Of a stretch of 64,000 nt of DNA, positions 1 through 11,151 are shown one piece after another (position 1 is the first letter of the stretch; every line of letters begins with the position of its first letter). Both the position numbers and the translations under genes were made by a program. The DNA comes from Isoetes taiwanensis. Its lineage: Eukaryota > Streptophyta > Lycopodiopsida > Isoetales > Isoetaceae. The notes beneath the pieces were generated by a model that ran no database searches, was not told the origin of the DNA, and saw nothing but the letters and a program-made list of their open reading frames with translations. The DNA is taken from the NCBI GenBank assembly GCA_021234155.1, contig JAJEKV010000014.1:15844872-15908871 (forward strand). The letters run 5' to 3'.

Positions 1-153
1 TCTTAGCATTCAATCAAGTTGGCTCCAATTATGATGGAACGGTACCAAAGCACCACTCATTGGAAAGCTCTTTATGAGAGGAATCCAAAAGCATGGGTCC
101 CACCTTCATCTGACCCCTTTAGTGCAAGTTAGAGGCCTTTGAAGGCGATTAAA

Positions 154-310
154 AACAAGGTGCTGCGCACGGAGGGTTGCCCTCCGTGCCCCGAGAGTGA
201 AATGGCTTAAATCACACTTCAAAGTCATGTTCGAGCATATACTGACATATACTTGGAATATGCCACAAACCCACATGGATGAGGGTTTTCCCCTTAGGGG
301 CAACCCAAAA
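154..310. repeat. Dispersed two-module repeat, copy 1
   Basis: Two adjoining modules recur elsewhere in the window. Module 1 (154-228, around GCGCACGGAGGGTTGCCCTCC, written here only in part) is repeated at 12008-12082. Module 2 (about 236-310, ending AGGGGCAACCCAAAAA) is repeated at 3881-3970. The two modules travel separately, so this is a mosaic of dispersed repeats. No transposase or clear terminal structure is visible and the class is unknown. Confidence 0.6.
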
Positions 311-1557
311 AACTGGACTCAAACATATCAGTGGAATGCTATTTTCATGCCCAATTCATAATTCATAAGGCAAGGCATTCAAATACGCTAATAACTCACA
401 AATTGAATATTGCAAATAGGAAAAAGAAACACAATCCATTGGTTCCATTCAAACCTTGAACATATCGAAAGACGAGAAGCAAGAATGATGATTTCGTTGG
501 TGTTTTCGTTTTGTTTATCGGGGCTCAACACATGCACGCACTGTAGCCCGGTTCTCCAAGATTCAAGGAATTTGATTTTTTATTGCTATTTTTGTTTTCT
601 AAATTTGAAATTGCCTCTAAGATTTCCAACCACCTTTATTGATTTTAATACTAAATTGGGGGACAAAAGGGACATCGAAAATGAGACACCCCAGTGTGCA
701 GACATTTGTTTGGTTCTAAAACTACAAGGTTGAATCCATTATTAATGTTCGACATTTTATGGTAGAGTATATCTCTCAATTTTGAATGCCGTGGAAGACG
801 ATCTTGAATATGTGGGATTTGAACCCACATTATGCCCAAAATCTAAGTATACCAAAGTGTAATTATAATGGCTAAGAGATAGCCATGAAGCAACCACCAT
901 CCATGAGTATTCATGTTCACAATGAATATATTACATCTAAGAGGCCCTTACAATCTATAAGGTACTCTAATTATTAGCCAGATAACTTTATTTATACTTA
1001 CTCCATATATCATAACCATCATAACTGTATTTAAAGGCACCGATTTAAATGAAGTGTTTGAAATAATCCCAGCTATGTAAAACTGCCTTCTTAATGAATG
1101 ACCCATAATCATTTTCTTTGCTCTGTTTTTGTTTCTAGCATTTTCTTCAAGCCAATGTGGTTGTTTAGAACTTGGCGATATCAAACATATGGCAAAGAAA
1201 TCGTAATCACGTTGCTTACCTAGGAGTAACAATTTACTTCTTATATTCTATGATATAACAATAACCTTAGCTACAAGGCTTTTCCAAAATACTACAAACC
1301 ACGAAAAGAAATGCCATTATATCCTATACGTCTTGTATAAGGAGCCGCACCACACTTTGGAGCACATGTTCATGCAATGTGATCTGTTTGAAGAAGAGTT
1401 AAACAACACACGCAATTCAAAATCATCTACTTGTACTAAACCATTAATTGTTGCAGGTTGGCTAGTTTGAAAGGCTGATTTGCTTCAAAACGCACTCCAA
1501 CTCTTTATAGTTGCATTCATTATGTTTTATGGCCCTCCCTTTCACTAGCTGGAAAAG
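311..1557. other. Non-coding stretch, no gene recognised
   Basis: Short open frames occur on both strands but none has a recognisable domain, codon character or splice context. The only structured site I can point to is the tRNA-like T-arm described separately at 797-870. Confidence 0.5.
797..870 (-). other. tRNA-like T-arm (possible tRNA pseudogene or SINE head)
   Basis: On the minus strand, positions 829-811 read TGTGGGTTCAAATCCCACA, a perfect five-base-pair stem around a TTCAAAT loop that matches the pol III box B consensus GGTTCRANNCC. Upstream on the minus strand is TTAGCC, which could be a weak box A, but the spacing (about 50 nt) and the lack of acceptor and anticodon stems argue against a functional tRNA. 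A degenerate tRNA-derived SINE is the likeliest explanation; chance is possible. Confidence 0.3.
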
Positions 1558-2321
1558 GGCACCCAAACGTGAATAGCTGACCAGCTGAAGTTACTAACAC
1601 AGTGTGCGAGGGACCACAAGCAATGAATGCAACACGGTTTCCTTCTAGAGGACCACCAACTCGCTTTGGTGTCCAATGGCTTATATGGTTACCATGTCCT
1701 AAAAGTCCAAAATTGTGAGTACCATCATTCCAGGTATAAAGGTAACAGCGCAGCTATGATACTCACCACAAGAGACAAACTCAACATTGGTATTAACCAA
1801 AGCATCCACAATCTGCGGATTAGAAACATCCACATCAACCCCATCAATCTGCGGATTGATCGCCCCAGGAAAAAACTTCCCCCTGCTTGGTAACAAGTGC
1901 AGCGTGACGACCACCGCAAGCAACACGATGGATGTCCAAAATAGCAGTTGATTTTAGGGCCCTTGGAAGAAGAGCATCAATTTTGCCACCAGCTACTGTA
2001 CCAACTTTATGAACACCACCTCCAAGGATGCCTTCTCCAAATCCTTCTCCCCATACAAATAACTCACCTACTGGATCGCAGTCATCTTGTGCAGAGCCCT
2101 GGCTTGAAGAACTCACTGCACTTGACATGCTTACCCTAACAGCATCAGCAGGTTGTGTTCATGCTTTCCCATTTGTATTGCCGATCACAGCAGATTGTGT
2201 TGTTCTTCCATGAGAACTTCCCTCATTTGAGCTTTTAGAGTCTACAGAATAAAGAGCTCCTAGTTTTGCCACGCCTTGCCGAGAGGGGCTTCCATAAAAT
2301 TCTATTCGTCTTTCAACCATT
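1558..2321 (-). pseudogene. PRAF-type RCC1 repeat protein, truncated pseudogene
   Basis: The minus strand encodes RCC1-repeat sequence typical of plant PRAF proteins (PH, RCC1 and FYVE domains). Recognisable blocks are [69 protein letters not shown] likely splice acceptor (TATGCTCAG) ends at 2322. The copy is broken in at least three ways: an in-frame TGA at 2161-2159 just before the conserved RVS serine-rich linker; a frame change around 1860-1870 with loss of the usual GGRLGHG segment; and a second frame change with a small deletion near 1735. Coding similarity stops near 1558, inside the RCC1 propeller, and no FYVE or BRX part follows. The blade sequence is still well preserved, so the loss is probably recent. 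The PH domain would lie upstream (above 2400) but I could not find it. Confidence 0.8.
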
Positions 2322-3179
2322 CTGAGCATAGACACAACATAAGTAAACAAAGCTACACACAGACCTAGAACAAAAATGTGAATGAATGTCAAGACGTTAG
2401 ACCAGAGATTGATACTAATTTAAGGAGAATAATAATAATTGGTAAGTAAATCAGATTGTCTTTGAAGCATGGGCAGTCAACATTGCATTGGATATAGAAT
2501 GCAACAAGTTCTAAAGTTCATTTGCGGCTTTGAGTGTCCTTTCAGGAAAGTTTATAGATAAATTTCCTTGATTTGAACATTTGGTCTTACCAGCTAGTCA
2601 AAAAAGCTAGCAAAAGAAATCATTGAGCTTGCCTAAATATTACTCACCGAGTTTGAAGAGCTCAATGATCTAATATGCCAATGAACTTTGTTTTAGACAA
2701 TGTGCACGTAGCACTACAGCATTGACTCATCCCATTGGCCATATTATGTCATATTTGTTCAAAAGTATTCTAAGGCAGCTTTTGTTCTTTTTGTTTAGAT
2801 TTACTGGAACTAATTTTGACAGTTTCTAGGATATCATCAACAATAACAGAATTGCAAGTTGAGTTGGTTGACACACCTGTTTACAAACGCATCCATTCAT
2901 TGGCATTTCCCATGCAGCTTTGTGCGTCGTGATCCGGTCTACAATGCTCTTTTACAGTTCGGGTCATGTGCACATTACTACGATGCAGGAAAGCCTAGCG
3001 TGTGCCGTCTATAATGCTTAAGATGGCAAATATTAGACGGGATCACTTAAGTCGAAACCCACATTTCTTCCGTTTTATCGTCCCTGGAACACTCTACTTG
3101 TGTTCACATTCAGTTTCATACTCATACCTTTTAATGATGAGTCACAAGGTATGGCAGAGGAATGCCTACTCTTAACCAA
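2322..3179. other. Non-coding stretch upstream of the PRAF pseudogene
   Basis: It may contain intron sequence of the PRAF pseudogene. I saw no PH-domain exon on the minus strand and no other recognisable coding segment. Confidence 0.4.
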
Positions 3180-3526
3180 GATTGAATGAACCTAACATTG
3201 CTGCACATATTGCCATCTCTAGATCTTCGATTGCAATTCGGCAGACCAAAGCAGCATATCCACCGTGCACCTATAACATTGAAAATGCACTTTGACACAG
3301 AAGACAGAAACAAGAAACTTTAAGCCTAGGCCTGCCAGCTGACAAATGGGTCTGCAATTCACGCGTCAGGATACCAATTCTTTCAATATTCCCTTCCCCA
3401 TAAAAGGCATCAGAGATCTGCCTTGTATTCTTAAGGATGAATACCAGAATAAATCCTGCCATGTCCGGGAAGTGGTAAACCCGGACATCCGGAGTAGGAA
3501 TACGGCGCTCCTAAAATTGTAAGATT
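3180..3526 (-). other. Candidate exon(s) of an unrecognised gene
   Basis: A minus-strand open segment follows a plausible acceptor (TTACAATTTTAG, ending about 3513) and reads through motifs such as IPTPDVRVYHFPDMAGF and GNIERIGILTRELQTHLSAG. A second possible exon (about 3259-3167) follows GTTATAG and reads HGGYAALVCRIAIEDLEM before a stop. Amino-acid composition looks like a folded protein rather than random sequence. I do not recognise the family, and the donor between the two segments is weak. It could be a remnant of the same locus as the PRAF fragment or an unrelated gene piece. Confidence 0.3.
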
Positions 3527-3880
3527 GCAATAAGAACTGGATCCCAACCTACCTATGTGTTCCGTCGCTCAGAAAAAACGATATATAAGAGTCATGAGCT
3601 GCGCTAGCATGCCTTTTTTATCTGATAACAAAATTGGCCCGCTGAAACGGAAAGTAGATCAGAGCTTCTGTTAGTAGAAACAGATTCAATACTTGACGAC
3701 CCAGAAATGCTAAAAATCATAAGCCTCCGGCCTGCGATCGATGTCGTCATCTTTGTGCCAGAGTGAAGAACAGAGAGACGGGTTGTGCTCCGTGCAACAG
3801 GCGGCTAAGATAATGGAAACTGAGGGTTGGGGCTGGATGACCGAGAGTTTACAGGCAGCAGCCTGTTTGGAGCAGTCACC

Positions 3881-3970
3881 AGCATATGCTAGGCATATGC
3901 CGGCATATACTTGGATATGCCCACATACCCACATAAACAAGGGCTTGCCCCACTAGGGGCAACCCAAAAA
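3881..3970. repeat. Dispersed repeat module 2, copy 2
   Basis: This segment matches 236-310: both contain GCATATACTTGGATATGCC-like sequence, an ACCCACAT block and the shared end AGGGGCAACCCAAAAA. Module 1 is absent here. Confidence 0.6.
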
Positions 3971-4472
3971 GAAGCTTCCTAGAAAGTCCACTTAATAAAT
4001 GTTTTGCCACCTCATTGCCTTTTTATACGAAGGTGCCACCTCAACTCATTTAAAAAAGAAATGCAATTTAAAATAAAAACTTAATGGCTAGGATTTATCC
4101 TCGCCTTTTGATAACGACCAAGATCTGCTACACCAAATCACCTTTAAGAACCTTCATTGGACTTTCCCTACAAAAATCAAAGGCTATGATTTCGCCTTCC
4201 CCTTTGATCCGACGATTCACAAATGGGATGCCTGTATGCACACACATCTAAACATGTGGTCGAGATTTAACCCCTAAAATTCGACGGCCGAGATGGAAAG
4301 AAGCAACCAATGTGTCCCACACATCAAAGTGTGTTTATATATACAAGGATTTATCGTGGCGGCAGTCGCCGCCGCTAGTTTATTTTTTTAGTGGATGCTG
4401 GTTTGTTTTTTTAGTGGGTGCTTATGTGCGTACGACGTCCATGTCTAAGTGTTATGTCCAGTTACTTCTTCC

Positions 4473-4541
4473 AATAGCACATGTTATAGTCATAGTAACC
4501 ATCATCTAATAGCACATGTTATAGTCATAGTAACCATCAAA
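4473..4541. repeat. 35 bp tandem duplication, two copies
   Basis: The unit beginning AATAGCACATGTTATAGTCA is repeated head to tail (4473-4507 and 4508-4541) with a near-perfect match. Confidence 0.9.
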
Positions 4542-5558
4542 TTGATGTAAGAACATAAAACCCTCCACATTCATAGGACAAAGAAGGCATGGCAAAACTA
4601 AATATTTGCAAACACTATGTAATCATATAGATATGAATTCCTAGATAAAGCTCCTGTGTATGGAGCAACCACCAGAAATATGCTCGCATAGTATCAATAC
4701 TCCAATTCTAAATTATGGTTCCAAGCTTTGCACCATTAAGCACAATTCACCAATTCAGTGCAGAAATCAGCGAGCATCATCTTTCACAAATATATAACAG
4801 CAGAATCCTGATAAACACTATATACCTTTGAACAATGAATGTTAAATCTGTATTCATTACAAAAACCTGCGCTAGCCAATGATAGATACACATCTGTTAA
4901 CTTCATGGTAAGCATATTATATACCAGTCCTAATTGGTAAGCTATACATGATGAATGCACATGTGGTCTTTTAGGTCTAAACACGTGCGCTCTCACGATT
5001 TTGTGCAGTGATGGTTTAGAAGAAAGTATGCATTTGAAGAACAATGAATCAGTTGTTGAACAAAGGGCCCATAGAAAGAATTGTTAGAGGTGCTCCACAT
5101 ATTAATAGCAGCATTGTCAAATTTTATTCATAAAAAATTTTGCTTTTGGAATCCAAGAGTGTTGTGAAGATTTCAAAGGCACATCTATTATGCTCCTGCT
5201 TTGAGGATTGTGAGCGTCAGGGCATGCAGTTCTATACTAGAAGTATTAAGTGGGAATTTGTATTCATAATTGTAAAAGAACCCCAACATCTACGTCCTTT
5301 AGAGTTAGAATATATACTCACTAGAATGAGAACGCTTACCATTTGGGTGACCTAAACGGCTGCAACATCAACGAAAGGCATTGTCTGTCAGAGAGAATTT
5401 TAGTGGTTACACAAACATATAAGATAAATGAAATATATCAAGAAAATTATGTTTTTGAATTATAATTTGTTTATTCCAGATCATCATTTGCTGTTTTCCT
5501 AATGTGGTATGACCTAAAAAATGCTCCTTCTTCTTCTCTTCTGATGAGGACGTTCGTG

Positions 5559-5585
5559 TTCTATTCTATTCTATTCTATTCTATT
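5559..5585. repeat. TTCTA microsatellite
   Basis: Just over five uninterrupted copies of TTCTA. Confidence 0.95.
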
Positions 5586-6222
5586 TGTTCATGTCGCAAC
5601 CTTGTTCGGTCATAGCAGAAGCTCCACGCATTCAAACCGAAGTAGCAGATAACAGAAGAGGGAGAGATTAGCTCCCTTTTACCATTTAAACTAGCTTTAT
5701 TCAGCAAGATTTAGGTCCCAATCCTTTATTTTCATCTCCCAAATTCTTTCGAAGCATTCTTCTACTAATTATGCAGTGCAAACTTATTCTTCCTTTGGGC
5801 ATGGTACTCAATCAGGTGTTTGCCTCAAGGTGTGCCTCTACTTATGGGCTCATACAAGAAAAGCAATAGGTGGCCTCTTAATAGTCTCTCAAAAAAGATT
5901 CAAAAGAATGATTTAAAAGAAGGTTTAGGGGATTCTGGTAGGGATCTTTTAATGTTTATACAGTGTTATAACCTTTGGCAAACAATTTTAGCACCTCTCA
6001 CATATGATAATGTGATTGTTGCAATGAATTTATGTTGCAATATTATAAACATTGACATTTTCTTTCAAATTTTGTACAAATCAATTTCAAGAGGAGGAAA
6101 CTTGTTTACTTTCTAAACTAGGTAGTTGAAATTCCTAGCAAACATTCCTTTTTTCTCAACCCACCCTACAGACAACGGGATTGAAAAGAGAAATGTTCGC
6201 CGCGATAAATTTCTTGTATAGG

Positions 6223-6281
6223 ATAATGATATATATATTTGAGCGAATTATATATTTGAGATAATGATATATATATTTGAG
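6223..6281. repeat. AT-rich direct repeat
   Basis: A block starting ATAATGATATATATATTTGA occurs at 6223-6243 and again at 6261-6281, 38 bp apart. Confidence 0.85.
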
Positions 6282-6671
6282 TGAAACCTACTCGAATGCT
6301 AGACCAAGAAGAAAGCCAAAGTAGAAGAATCCTCATGACATGATTGAATGCCTAGCTATGGTCTATTAACCATATCACATTTACCACCATTTGATCAATC
6401 ATTTATAAACGTTATCAAATAAACGATCCATATGTATTAGAACATCATCCATACGCTGAATATACATGCTTGCATATGCTAACAACGACATTTGCACACC
6501 TTTGAAAAAGAATTCAGAGAATCTACACCATAAATATACAGTAATATACCAATATTTACAATTATTTCAACAAATAGCTATACAATGTCCTGAAAAAACC
6601 CAAGCACAAGGCCAGAAGTGAAACACGAAAACAGCTGATCATGCATTTACATGTTTAACTTCTTTACACCA

Positions 6672-7805
6672 TTATTTCGATGGCTGCACTCCAATTTTCG
6701 ATTTTCTCCTCATGATCCCCCGAAGAACAACTGTTCTAGCATGATAGATAGTCTTGGTGCAATGATCAACATGCTCTTCTAAGATATCCAGATCCCTAAT
6801 TAGAGTCAGTTGCTTCTCCCTCAACTTTTCCACAACCAACAGCACAGAATATAGATCCTTATGGTCTTTACCGAATTTGATATGCCTCATTATGGATTTG
6901 ATCTCCTCCTGTAAGCCCATGATAATTGTCTTAATGGCATCTAATTCCTTAATAACAACGAAGGTCTGCTTGTTCTCTTCCTGGATTAAGTCTCGTCTTG
7001 CTTCAATTTCCTTTTGATATTTACTCAATAAAGACTTAAACCACCTGCCCATAGATTCTAATGGCATCGCTGAAACACCTGCTACAACTACGGCTATAGC
7101 TGGGACTGACATTGCAGCTGCAACCAGTGTGCAGATCAAAAGGCCAGCACAGGCTGCAGCAAGAATTATTGTTGACACTTTGATCCAGCCTTTTACAAAC
7201 TTCAGCTTTCTATCAAGCTTCTTTTTCTTTGCCTGCAACTTTTTTTGCAGCTCAATCTGTCGCTGATACACAGTCTGAAACTTATCCATAAACGATTCAG
7301 AAAATGGGTTTCCAGCTTGTATAAAAAGATGGAGTTCTTCTAAGACACGTTCACATGTACTTTCAGAGGGATTTTCTTCTTCAGACATCAAGCTCAACGC
7401 ATACTGAATCAACATCTGATTCTCTTTCGTTCTCCTTATACATTTGCTCACTTCACTGCAGAACTCCAGGGTAGCCAAACTATTATCAAAGTATTCCTTC
7501 ACAATTTCAAATAGTGACTCACTGGCCCAGATGTCTTTCTTATAGCTAAGTATTATATTGGCCACTTCTTCATCCACCTCAAGGAAGGTAGCAGTCACAT
7601 CCTTCAGCGAATCAAAGGAGAGGCCATGTTCATCTACACCCTTTGCTAAGCTAATCAATGCCTTTTCTGTCCTGTGTTTAAGATTTCTATCAAATTTTTG
7701 AACATCTGGGTCAAGTGCACAAGCTTTTTCGTATTCAGTAAGGTCAGCAGAACTGAGACTTAGATTATCCAAGGGGTGTGGACATTGGCTATGGTGATTT
7801 CCCAT
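6672..7805 (-). CDS. UPF0496 family protein (At14a-like)
   Basis: Intact single coding exon of 377 residues ending in TAA. The sequence matches the plant UPF0496 (DUF677) family: an N-terminal block with DLTEYEKACALDPDVQKFD and FDSLKDVTATFLEVDEEV, then KKDIWASESLFEIVKEYFDN and LEFCSEVSKCIRR, which are family hallmarks. A long charged coiled-coil segment (about residues 175-205, rich in QKKLQAKKKK) leads into a hydrophobic stretch (about 210-248) that should form one or two membrane passes, followed by a second helical, coiled-coil region. I chose the ATG at 7805; the next in-frame codons upstream are ACG and TTG, and the chosen start gives MGNHHS, so Gly2 might be acylated. At14a-like members are described as membrane/cytoskeleton-associated; the biochemical role here is unknown. 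This is the only clearly intact conventional gene in the window. Confidence 0.9.
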   Translation of the reverse strand: MGNHHSQCPHPLDNLSLSSADLTEYEKACALDPDVQKFDRNLKHRTEKALISLAKGVDEHGLSFDSLKDVTATFLEVDEEVANIILSYKKDIWASESLFEIVKEYFDNSLATLEFCSEVSKCIRRTKENQMLIQYALSLMSEEENPSESTCERVLEELHLFIQAGNPFSESFMDKFQTVYQRQIELQKKLQAKKKKLDRKLKFVKGWIKVSTIILAAACAGLLICTLVAAAMSVPAIAVVVAGVSAMPLESMGRWFKSLLSKYQKEIEARRDLIQEENKQTFVVIKELDAIKTIIMGLQEEIKSIMRHIKFGKDHKDLYSVLLVVEKLREKQLTLIRDLDILEEHVDHCTKTIYHARTVVLRGIMRRKSKIGVQPSK

Positions 7806-7863
7806 CGTCAAAGGGGCTGCCTACTTTGGACGTCCCAGTTCAAGCTTAATCTATTAGCAGGTT

Positions 7864-8353
7864 CTGAGAAAATAACTTGATGATGAAGAGGACATAGAAC
7901 AGAAAATGATGAACAGGACATAGAACAAACAGTGAAGCCAAAACCTTAATACGACAGAGCCTATAAAGGCCTGTTCGCTGCCCACATCCAAGCCTCCTTC
8001 CCTCCCAATCGTTGCCACAGACAGCTACCTGAATAGAAGACAATGTCGTTGCCCTGGCCACACTCTTATCATGTATGCGGCCCTTCCTCATCTTAGAAAA
8101 AAACGGCTTTCTGTCTGAAACATGGCGGAAGATACTTGCATCTAAAGGTTCCAACATACTCAACTGGGCAAAAAGCCTCAGGAACATGATTTAATACCTA
8201 ATGACTACAGAGTCTTCCTTAGGTATGCAGAATAAAGGAAAGTAGATAAAAAGTGAGTAGTGCATACAATCAGCAAACAAAGAACCGATAACAACATCAC
8301 CGAAATACAAAGAAAGATAACGGCCACAATGCTTAAAGGTTTAATGAACTTAC
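7864..8353 (-). other. Putative 5' UTR intron of the UPF0496 gene
   Basis: On the minus strand a donor (CTGTAAGTTC) begins at 8353 and an acceptor (ATTTTCTCAG) ends at 7864, about 60 nt upstream of the start codon. A 5' leader intron of 490 nt is thus plausible. This is inferred from splice motifs only; the weak ORFs in the interval look like shadows. Confidence 0.4.
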
Positions 8354-9078
8354 AGTATATATTGGGGGGCACGAAATCGAAAGTTGCACGGTTCGCAAGA
8401 AAACCTAGAGTCACGGGAAGCAAGCTATGTTCTTTGCTTGAAAACCAGAGAGAAGGAGGACGACAGATCTGTTTAGGTCTAAGCTCCTCCAAGGGCCCTG
8501 CCGTTGTATCTGCAAGCTTTGGTCGCCTATTTGTTTGCCACGTGGGGATGCTCAGACATAACCAGGTGAGAAAGAGTTTTCCTCACTTCTCAAGTGAGGA
8601 AATTAGTGTCGGTTAAACATTGGTTTCCCTTTGCCCCATCTAAGGGTGAGATTCCACTACACTGAACGTTCTTTGAGGACGTGGAATTAAACGTTCCTCA
8701 ATTTAAGCAACACTTTTGATAGGGTGATTCCAAATATTATACGTAATCCACTACGGGGTGGGATTACTGTGATTTTCTGTGTGTTTTCAAAACCATAATT
8801 TCACCTCCATTATGTAATTTCAGCACCACTATTCGTTAAGCAGTAAAACATTAAAACAAAATTACAATCAAAATTACATTCAACTGCCAAAATACAAAAT
8901 CCAGTTCCATTGAAAATCAAGTTTCATTGAAAATTACAGTTTCATTGCCAACAGCAATTACAAAATCCAGTTTCAAAATCCAATTTCATTGCCAACAGCA
9001 ATTACAACACCAATTCCAGTTTTCATGTAAAAGAGAAATGTTTTTCATGTAAAAAATTCTCTTATGCCTTATTCTTCT
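8354..9078. other. Spacer between the UPF0496 gene and the recombinase gene
   Basis: No gene is recognised. A perfect short hairpin, CCTCACTT-CTC-AAGTGAGG, lies at 8581-8599. From about 8820 to 9030 a loose tandem repeat is built on AATTACAAAATCCAGTTTCA and CATTGCCAACAGCAATTAC units, immediately past the 3' end of the recombinase gene. It might be the 3' non-coding part of the same mobile element. Confidence 0.45.
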
Positions 9079-11151
9079 TCAATGCAGCAGAGAGAACACC
9101 AAAAAACTAAATGTGCCTTGTGTATTTATGACTGGCCTTGTGTACTTCCCTATCCTCCTGGCACTATCTGGATACATCTTGCTAAGTTCATCATAGAACG
9201 AAGCATCATAGATATCGTCATCAATCTCGATAGAGGGTCTAACAATCAGACCATTTGACACTGTCAATTTACCACCTGCTCCAGTCTCTGAAAGTTCACC
9301 AGGACCAACTTATACTACTACAGAACCAACATTTCGATATCCATCTAACTGTCCTGAATTAACTGCACTAACAGCAGCTCCTGAATTCTCTTTGATACTA
9401 ATATCATTCTGATTTACAACACACAGAACTGACGATCCTGTCACATTTCCATTCAACTCATGTAGAGGGCTCCTGAGTGGCAGAACTGAAGTTCCAACAG
9501 CATTCTGTTTTGTCACTTCATCTACATAAACAGAAAGTTAAAAAATATAATAAAGCAAATAATAAAAATAATGAAAAGAAAGTTCAAAGAAATCTTACCC
9601 GCAAGAACATCCTTGCACTCTCGCATATGCTCATCAGAATTGACAGGTTGACTTATTATATTCATACACGCAATGATTTTTGACTCCCCAGTTCGATCAT
9701 ACCTGCAAATATATGTTAATAAAAACAAAGAAAATAGATATAACAAATAGAATAGCATTACCTTTCATAACCTGGCGTCCTTCTATGACCAGTAATCGCT
9801 ATGCCTACGTCAGAAGGAACGCTCGCAGCTGAAAGACGTGAGACTAATGAAACCCTGCCAGACTTATTGCAGATTTCAGTATCGGGATGAACTGTCGCAA
9901 CCATCGTATTAAGCCACTTGGTAATCGAATTGATACCAACAAGCATTACAGCATACCACATCTAAAATGCTGAACACAAAAAAAAGCTTAAAACTGCAAA
10001 GAAAAAACAGATTATTAACAAGATAAAATAAAGGAACAGACTTACATTATTTTTGTACCTAGGAATAGGCTGGAGAAAAAAAGGACGTGGCTGCGAATCA
10101 TTTTCTTTGGCAGGCAAATGCGAACATACTGCTTATAAGTCAACACGAAATCATGCTCATATGTCCAAACAGGTTGACGGAAGTGATGATCTTCAAATTT
10201 TGTGGCACTCGGATTATGGTTCTTAATCAAACGTTCTCCATATTTTACTAAGTTCCCACCCTCATTCACCTCAAGAGTCATATCACAATCTTCTCCACAA
10301 CTCCTTGTTTCCTCTAATGCCAAAACGCGTCACCATATAATAAAACAGCCTTTTGATACAACATGTGGGATGCGTGTTTTGATGGTCTATATCATCCAAA
10401 ATGTCCTTTTCCATAGCAAAACTAATGGGAGGAGCTTTCTTCTTCGGCTTCTCATAATTTCCATCTTGTCTCAGCTTTTTAACCATGCACACAAATGCCT
10501 CATGTGTCTGCGTAAAGATAGGATCGTACAAAATATTAAATGCAGGCAGTCAAACATCTGTTTCTCCTTGAACCTTTTGTTGTTCCCACGCACAATCCTG
10601 CCGATGCCTCTCAATAGAGAGTTAAGACTACAATACAAAACAAAAAATACATGGTTAAAACACAGACAACAGAAAATAATAAAACAGAAATAACAAAAAA
10701 GAACTTACATTCCAGGCGGGTAGACCTTTCCATTCTTCTTCTTAGCCTAATAGAAAAAGATAAAAAGTATAAGCAATTAAACATAAAACATAGAAACAAC
10801 AAAGCAAAATTACCTGAAGAATAAACCTTGTTGTCATCCTGTTAAGCTCAACCAGATTCAACTTCTCAATTGGAATAGATACATCCATACCAAAATCTTT
10901 TCTCTGCTCATCGAACCTTCTTCTCGCCCAGCTGTTAACAGTCCTTGACCATTCAAAGCTTCAGACAGCAAGTCCTCGTCAAGAGGAAGCCAATTCTCTT
11001 TTGGATCATATTCGTCTTCATCACTACTATCGCCATCAACACCGAACTCTGCCATGATATTTTGGCTTTCTTCCAAGGTAACAGGACTTGAAGGCATTAA
11101 ACAAGTATCTCCAGGTAACAGACTAAATGTTGGCTGAGAACTCTCACCCAT
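9079..11151 (-). pseudogene. Crypton/DUF3504-like tyrosine recombinase, six exons, disrupted
   Basis: Six exons with GT-AG introns can be placed on the minus strand: 11151-10814, 10746-10709, 10627-10046, 9961-9762, 9702-9599 and 9521-9079; introns run from about 59 to 84 nt. The product resembles the C-terminal tyrosine-recombinase domain of Cryptons and of animal QRICH1/ZMYM/KIAA1958 proteins. In order: an acidic N-terminus; a SAM-like block with WARRRFDEQRKDFG, LVELNRMTTRFILQ and KKKNGKVYPPG; THEAFVCMVKKLRQDG and PKKKAPPIS; FYYMVTRFGIRGNKEL, which holds the first catalytic Arg; RPFFLQPIPRYKNN then MWYAVMLVGINSITKW; and finally SGRVSLVSRLSAA, ITGHRR and GYERYDR, giving Arg, His and the Tyr nucleophile. 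The usual HxLR box reads KSGR. Frame breaks lie near 10950, 10535, 10295 and 10115, and an in-frame TAA at 9312-9310 precedes a further 77 coding-like codons. It is a decayed gene unless some breaks are sequencing errors. Confidence 0.75.

Larger units (their letters stand above)
3527..6671. other. Intergenic region with simple and dispersed repeats
   Basis: No coding segment is recognisable on either strand. The stretch is AT-rich, especially 5800-6600. It holds the dispersed repeat copy at 3881-3970, a 35 bp tandem duplication at 4473-4541, a TTCTA microsatellite and an AT-rich direct repeat, each listed separately. Confidence 0.5.

Noticed and set aside
410-733. 107-codon plus-strand ORF
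   Set aside because: No domain, no splice context and no repetition; best explained by chance.
7846-8492. Two minus-strand ORFs upstream of the UPF0496 gene, one with a hydrophobic stretch
   Set aside because: They overlap a likely 5' leader intron and the stretch is AT/T-rich intron-like sequence; no domain is recognisable.
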